Shown: piece after piece, positions 6,336 to 6,680 of the stretch
Position numbering within the stretch: position 1 is the stretch's first letter
Layout: each line of letters begins with the position of its first letter
Assembly: GCA_011042035.1 (NCBI GenBank)
Contig: DQZA01000163.1
Span: 1 to 6,680 of the forward strand
Source: Desulfobacteraceae bacterium
GTDB lineage: Bacteria; Desulfobacterota; DSM-4660; Desulfatiglandales; Desulfatiglandaceae
DNA: 6,680 nucleotides
Direction: 5' to 3'
Program-made: the position numbers and the translations under genes
Notes under the pieces: generated by a model
What the model was told of the DNA's origin: nothing
The model's database searches: none
What the model saw: only the letters and a program-made list of their open reading frames with translations

Positions 6336-6680
6336 ATGAGGTTAGAAAGAAAGGGCATCGTAATTCTGTTTTCTATGGCTTTGTTGTTCTTGCTGGGGCC
6401 TAACGGCTTTGCTCAACCAATTGGCATAATGTCGCCCAAGGCACAGAACATCAGCGAATATGCCCCCCTTTCGTGTCCTGGGGGCAGATTTGTTTTTGGC
6501 CAGATCTCTGATTCCAGCAAGGATCAGTACATGCTCGATACATGGACTGGAAGGCTTTGGCGGTTAAGTGAGAGCGGGGAGGTGGGAAAGTATCTTTCCC
6601 CTGTGCCATACGAGCTTAAGGGCGGCAAGTATGGTCCTGTACCGGAGGAGATGAAAAACGAAACCGTGCGCAAGGGGCAT
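6336..6680 (+). CDS. Exported protein of unknown function, N-terminal part (3' end outside window)
   Basis: An open frame of 115 codons runs off the right edge without a stop. The first 26 residues form a typical Sec signal peptide: basic MRLERK, a hydrophobic core (about 8-20), then NGFA before Q27 as a probable signal peptidase I site (no lipobox cysteine). The mature part has GRFVFGQISD, DQYMLDTWTGRLWRL, GKYLSPVPYEL and GGKYGPVPEEM, alternating short hydrophobic and aromatic strands with turns, suggesting a beta-rich periplasmic protein. One cysteine lies in LSCPGG. I do not recognise a named family. It is divergent from the molybdopterin oxidoreductase and may share its control region. 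Confidence 0.8.
   Translation, partial: MRLERKGIVILFSMALLFLLGPNGFAQPIGIMSPKAQNISEYAPLSCPGGRFVFGQISDSSKDQYMLDTWTGRLWRLSESGEVGKYLSPVPYELKGGKYGPVPEEMKNETVRKGH

Overview
The window looks like a stretch of a mesophilic, roughly GC-balanced bacterial chromosome. The gene content (an acyl-CoA ligase beside Liv-type transport and GntR genes, an ATP-dependent hydantoinase pair, a small cytoplasmic sulfite-oxidase-fold protein) is most reminiscent of Desulfobacterota/deltaproteobacteria. That assignment rests on gene style only and is tentative. No RNA gene, CRISPR array, insertion sequence or integrase is visible.

Layout. Positions 1-536 (+) hold the C-terminal part of an AMP-forming acyl-CoA ligase. 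Positions 521-931 are a scar. A minus-strand remnant of a GntR-family regulator (FCD ligand domain only) abuts, at about 743-748, a plus-strand remnant of LivF, the second ATPase of a branched-chain amino-acid-type ABC transporter. One deletion running from inside gntR to inside livF, removing the regulator's N-terminus and the rest of a transport operon, would produce exactly this arrangement. An assembly chimera is the competing explanation. Positions 931-4490 (+) hold hyuA and hyuB, the two subunits of an ATP-dependent hydantoinase/oxoprolinase/ketone-carboxylase-type enzyme. They are coupled to livF and to each other by TGATG stop/start overlaps. hyuA is intact. hyuB reads as one full-length family member except for a single in-frame UAG codon at 3657-3659.

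On the minus strand, a small molybdopterin oxidoreductase (5681-6244) precedes a PLP-dependent trans-sulfuration enzyme (4487-5647) by 33 bases, probably as an operon. The trans-sulfuration gene and hyuB meet tail to tail and share a TTAA in which both stops lie. A 91-base divergent region (6245-6335) carries a 16-bp inverted repeat and leads rightward into the start of an exported protein of unknown function (6336 to the window edge).

How the parts fit. The left half appears to be the remains of an uptake-and-activation locus (regulator, Liv-type transporter, ATP-dependent hydrolase/carboxylase, acyl-CoA ligase). It has lost its regulator and transporter and carries a premature or recoded UAG in hyuB. 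The right half is an intact, probably sulfur-related operon. The two points most worth checking are the UAG in hyuB (decay, base error or pyrrolysine-type readthrough) and the gntR'/livF' junction.
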